A stretch of 5,325 nt of DNA from contig DAOWJU010000021.1 in the NCBI GenBank assembly GCA_030640215.1, positions 1-5,325 on the forward strand, given 5' to 3'. Made by a program: the position numbers and the translations under genes. The number at the start of each line of letters is the position of its first letter. The first letter of the stretch is position 1. Origin of the DNA: Desulfuromonadales bacterium. GTDB lineage: Bacteria; Desulfobacterota; Desulfuromonadia; Desulfuromonadales; BM103. Of the stretch, positions 4,575 through 5,325 are shown piece by piece. Below the pieces are notes generated by a model that saw only the letters and a list, made by a program, of their open reading frames with translations, ran no database searches and was not told the origin of the DNA.

Positions 4575-5325
4575 TTAGGCTGCCAGATAAGTTCTGATCG
4601 CCTGTTCCTTCTTCATCCAACTCTCATCAAGACGCTGCTGCAGAAAAGTTGCCAGGAGGCTGTCAAAGAGTTGCAGGCCCATTTCAAGTAGGTACATCCT
4701 TTCAAAGAAGACTGCTTCACGTTCCATGGCAGGATCCGTGATGTCATCCTTCTCCAGAGTGACCGGCGGTGCCTTGAACGAGGCGAAATGGAAGGTGCCA
4801 CCTTTCAGGGTCATCTTCCACAACTGCTCCTGCTTCTCCATGTAAAGTACCGACTCGTGTATATCCTTACCACCTTGCAGGGCAGTACGTACTTCGCTGA
4901 AGTGATCCTGCGGCCCGGTCACGGTTACTTTTTGCACACCGGTTTCACTGCTGGCTGCCAGTAGCAGGCGGTCATTGAGATACGCAACAAAACCTTCACC
5001 TGCAACTGCAGGCCCCGGTTGATTCACGCTGTATTCAGATGACGCATTCATGGTTTCGTGCATCAGCCAGAGCAGGAAATCTCTGCCAAGCCACTGGTTG
5101 GCCTCGATCTGCTCCAGTATCGCTTCGCTACCACTGACATTAGCTTTAGCAAGTGTTTGCTTGAGGCTGTCGTCGATGACTTGTTCTGCACGGGCCATGG
5201 GATGTAGCGGTACCAGACGAAGTCCGTCGAAGCTCTTTTTGAATTGCTCGACGAACAGATCCACAGAACTGGTGCCGAGGCTGCTGAAAGTGATCAGGTT
5301 GCTGCGGGTATCCCAAACTGCGTCG
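4575..5325 (-). CDS. RdgC-like recombination-associated protein, N-terminus outside window
   Basis: The frame runs open through the right edge, so the gene is cut at its 5' end. GTG 5262-5264 is internal, because the 20 codons before it (DAVWDTRSNLITFSSLGTSS) fit the family and continue the frame. About 249 residues are visible. The blocks seen are VWDTRSN-x-ITFSS; FVEQFKKSF then LRLVPLHP; LGRDFLLWL; RLLLAASSE; SEVRTALQGGK; FASFKAPP; and near the end FFERMYLLEMGLQLFDSLLATFLQQRL-x-ESW. This order recalls the RdgC-like family found in deltaproteobacteria and others, rather than E. coli RdgC itself. RdgC is a ring-shaped dsDNA-binding protein that restrains RecA. Assignment is from memory of family motifs, without a search. 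It converges on the IS remnant, with 48 bases between stops. Confidence 0.72.
   Translation of the reverse strand, partial: DAVWDTRSNLITFSSLGTSSVDLFVEQFKKSFDGLRLVPLHPMARAEQVIDDSLKQTLAKANVSGSEAILEQIEANQWLGRDFLLWLMHETMNASSEYSVNQPGPAVAGEGFVAYLNDRLLLAASSETGVQKVTVTGPQDHFSEVRTALQGGKDIHESVLYMEKQEQLWKMTLKGGTFHFASFKAPPVTLEKDDITDPAMEREAVFFERMYLLEMGLQLFDSLLATFLQQRLDESWMKKEQAIRTYLAA

Overview
The window reads as a piece of a proteobacterial chromosome, most likely gammaproteobacterial. This is inferred from gene families (YciO/TsaC-type synthase, LapA, YneH-like glutaminase, RdgC-like protein, IS3-type transposase), clear Shine-Dalgarno sites and mid GC; no rRNA or other marker confirms it. It splits into an ordinary chromosomal left part (1 to about 3580) and an accessory patch (about 3580 to 4545) wedged against an RdgC-like gene that leaves the window at the right edge.

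Left part: positions 1-1042 hold a co-directional run. The C-terminus of a YciO/Sua5-family threonylcarbamoyl-AMP synthase overlaps a secreted or periplasmic PDZ-domain protein at ATGA. Two bases after that gene comes a small unknown protein with a Cys-rich tail (CHNCGCGC). A small exported c-type cytochrome faces this run on the minus strand. It shares a 152-bp divergent promoter region, containing two inverted repeats, with a LapA-type membrane protein. That gene overlaps an unknown protein with two membrane helices. After a 378-bp gap with a plausible sigma70 promoter comes a complete, apparently intact glutaminase gene, glsA.

Accessory patch: downstream of glsA, coding density collapses and the DNA becomes AT-rich. 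A pair of 48-bp direct repeats (42/48 identical, offset 341 bp) brackets a possible small two-helix membrane protein on the minus strand. Next comes a compact unit with a TTGACA promoter whose spacer is filled by an 18-bp inverted repeat, a predicted transcript of about 92 nt without a start codon, and a strong intrinsic terminator. The transcript carries two CU-rich segments complementary to Shine-Dalgarno sequences, one unpaired and one in the terminator loop. I read it as a candidate regulatory small RNA, and it is the most interesting item in the window. Just after it lies the C-terminal remnant of an IS3-family transposase with one IS end.

The left genes look like small housekeeping or envelope units with no single shared pathway. 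The patch looks like a site of past insertion and decay that either brought in or left behind the small-RNA unit.
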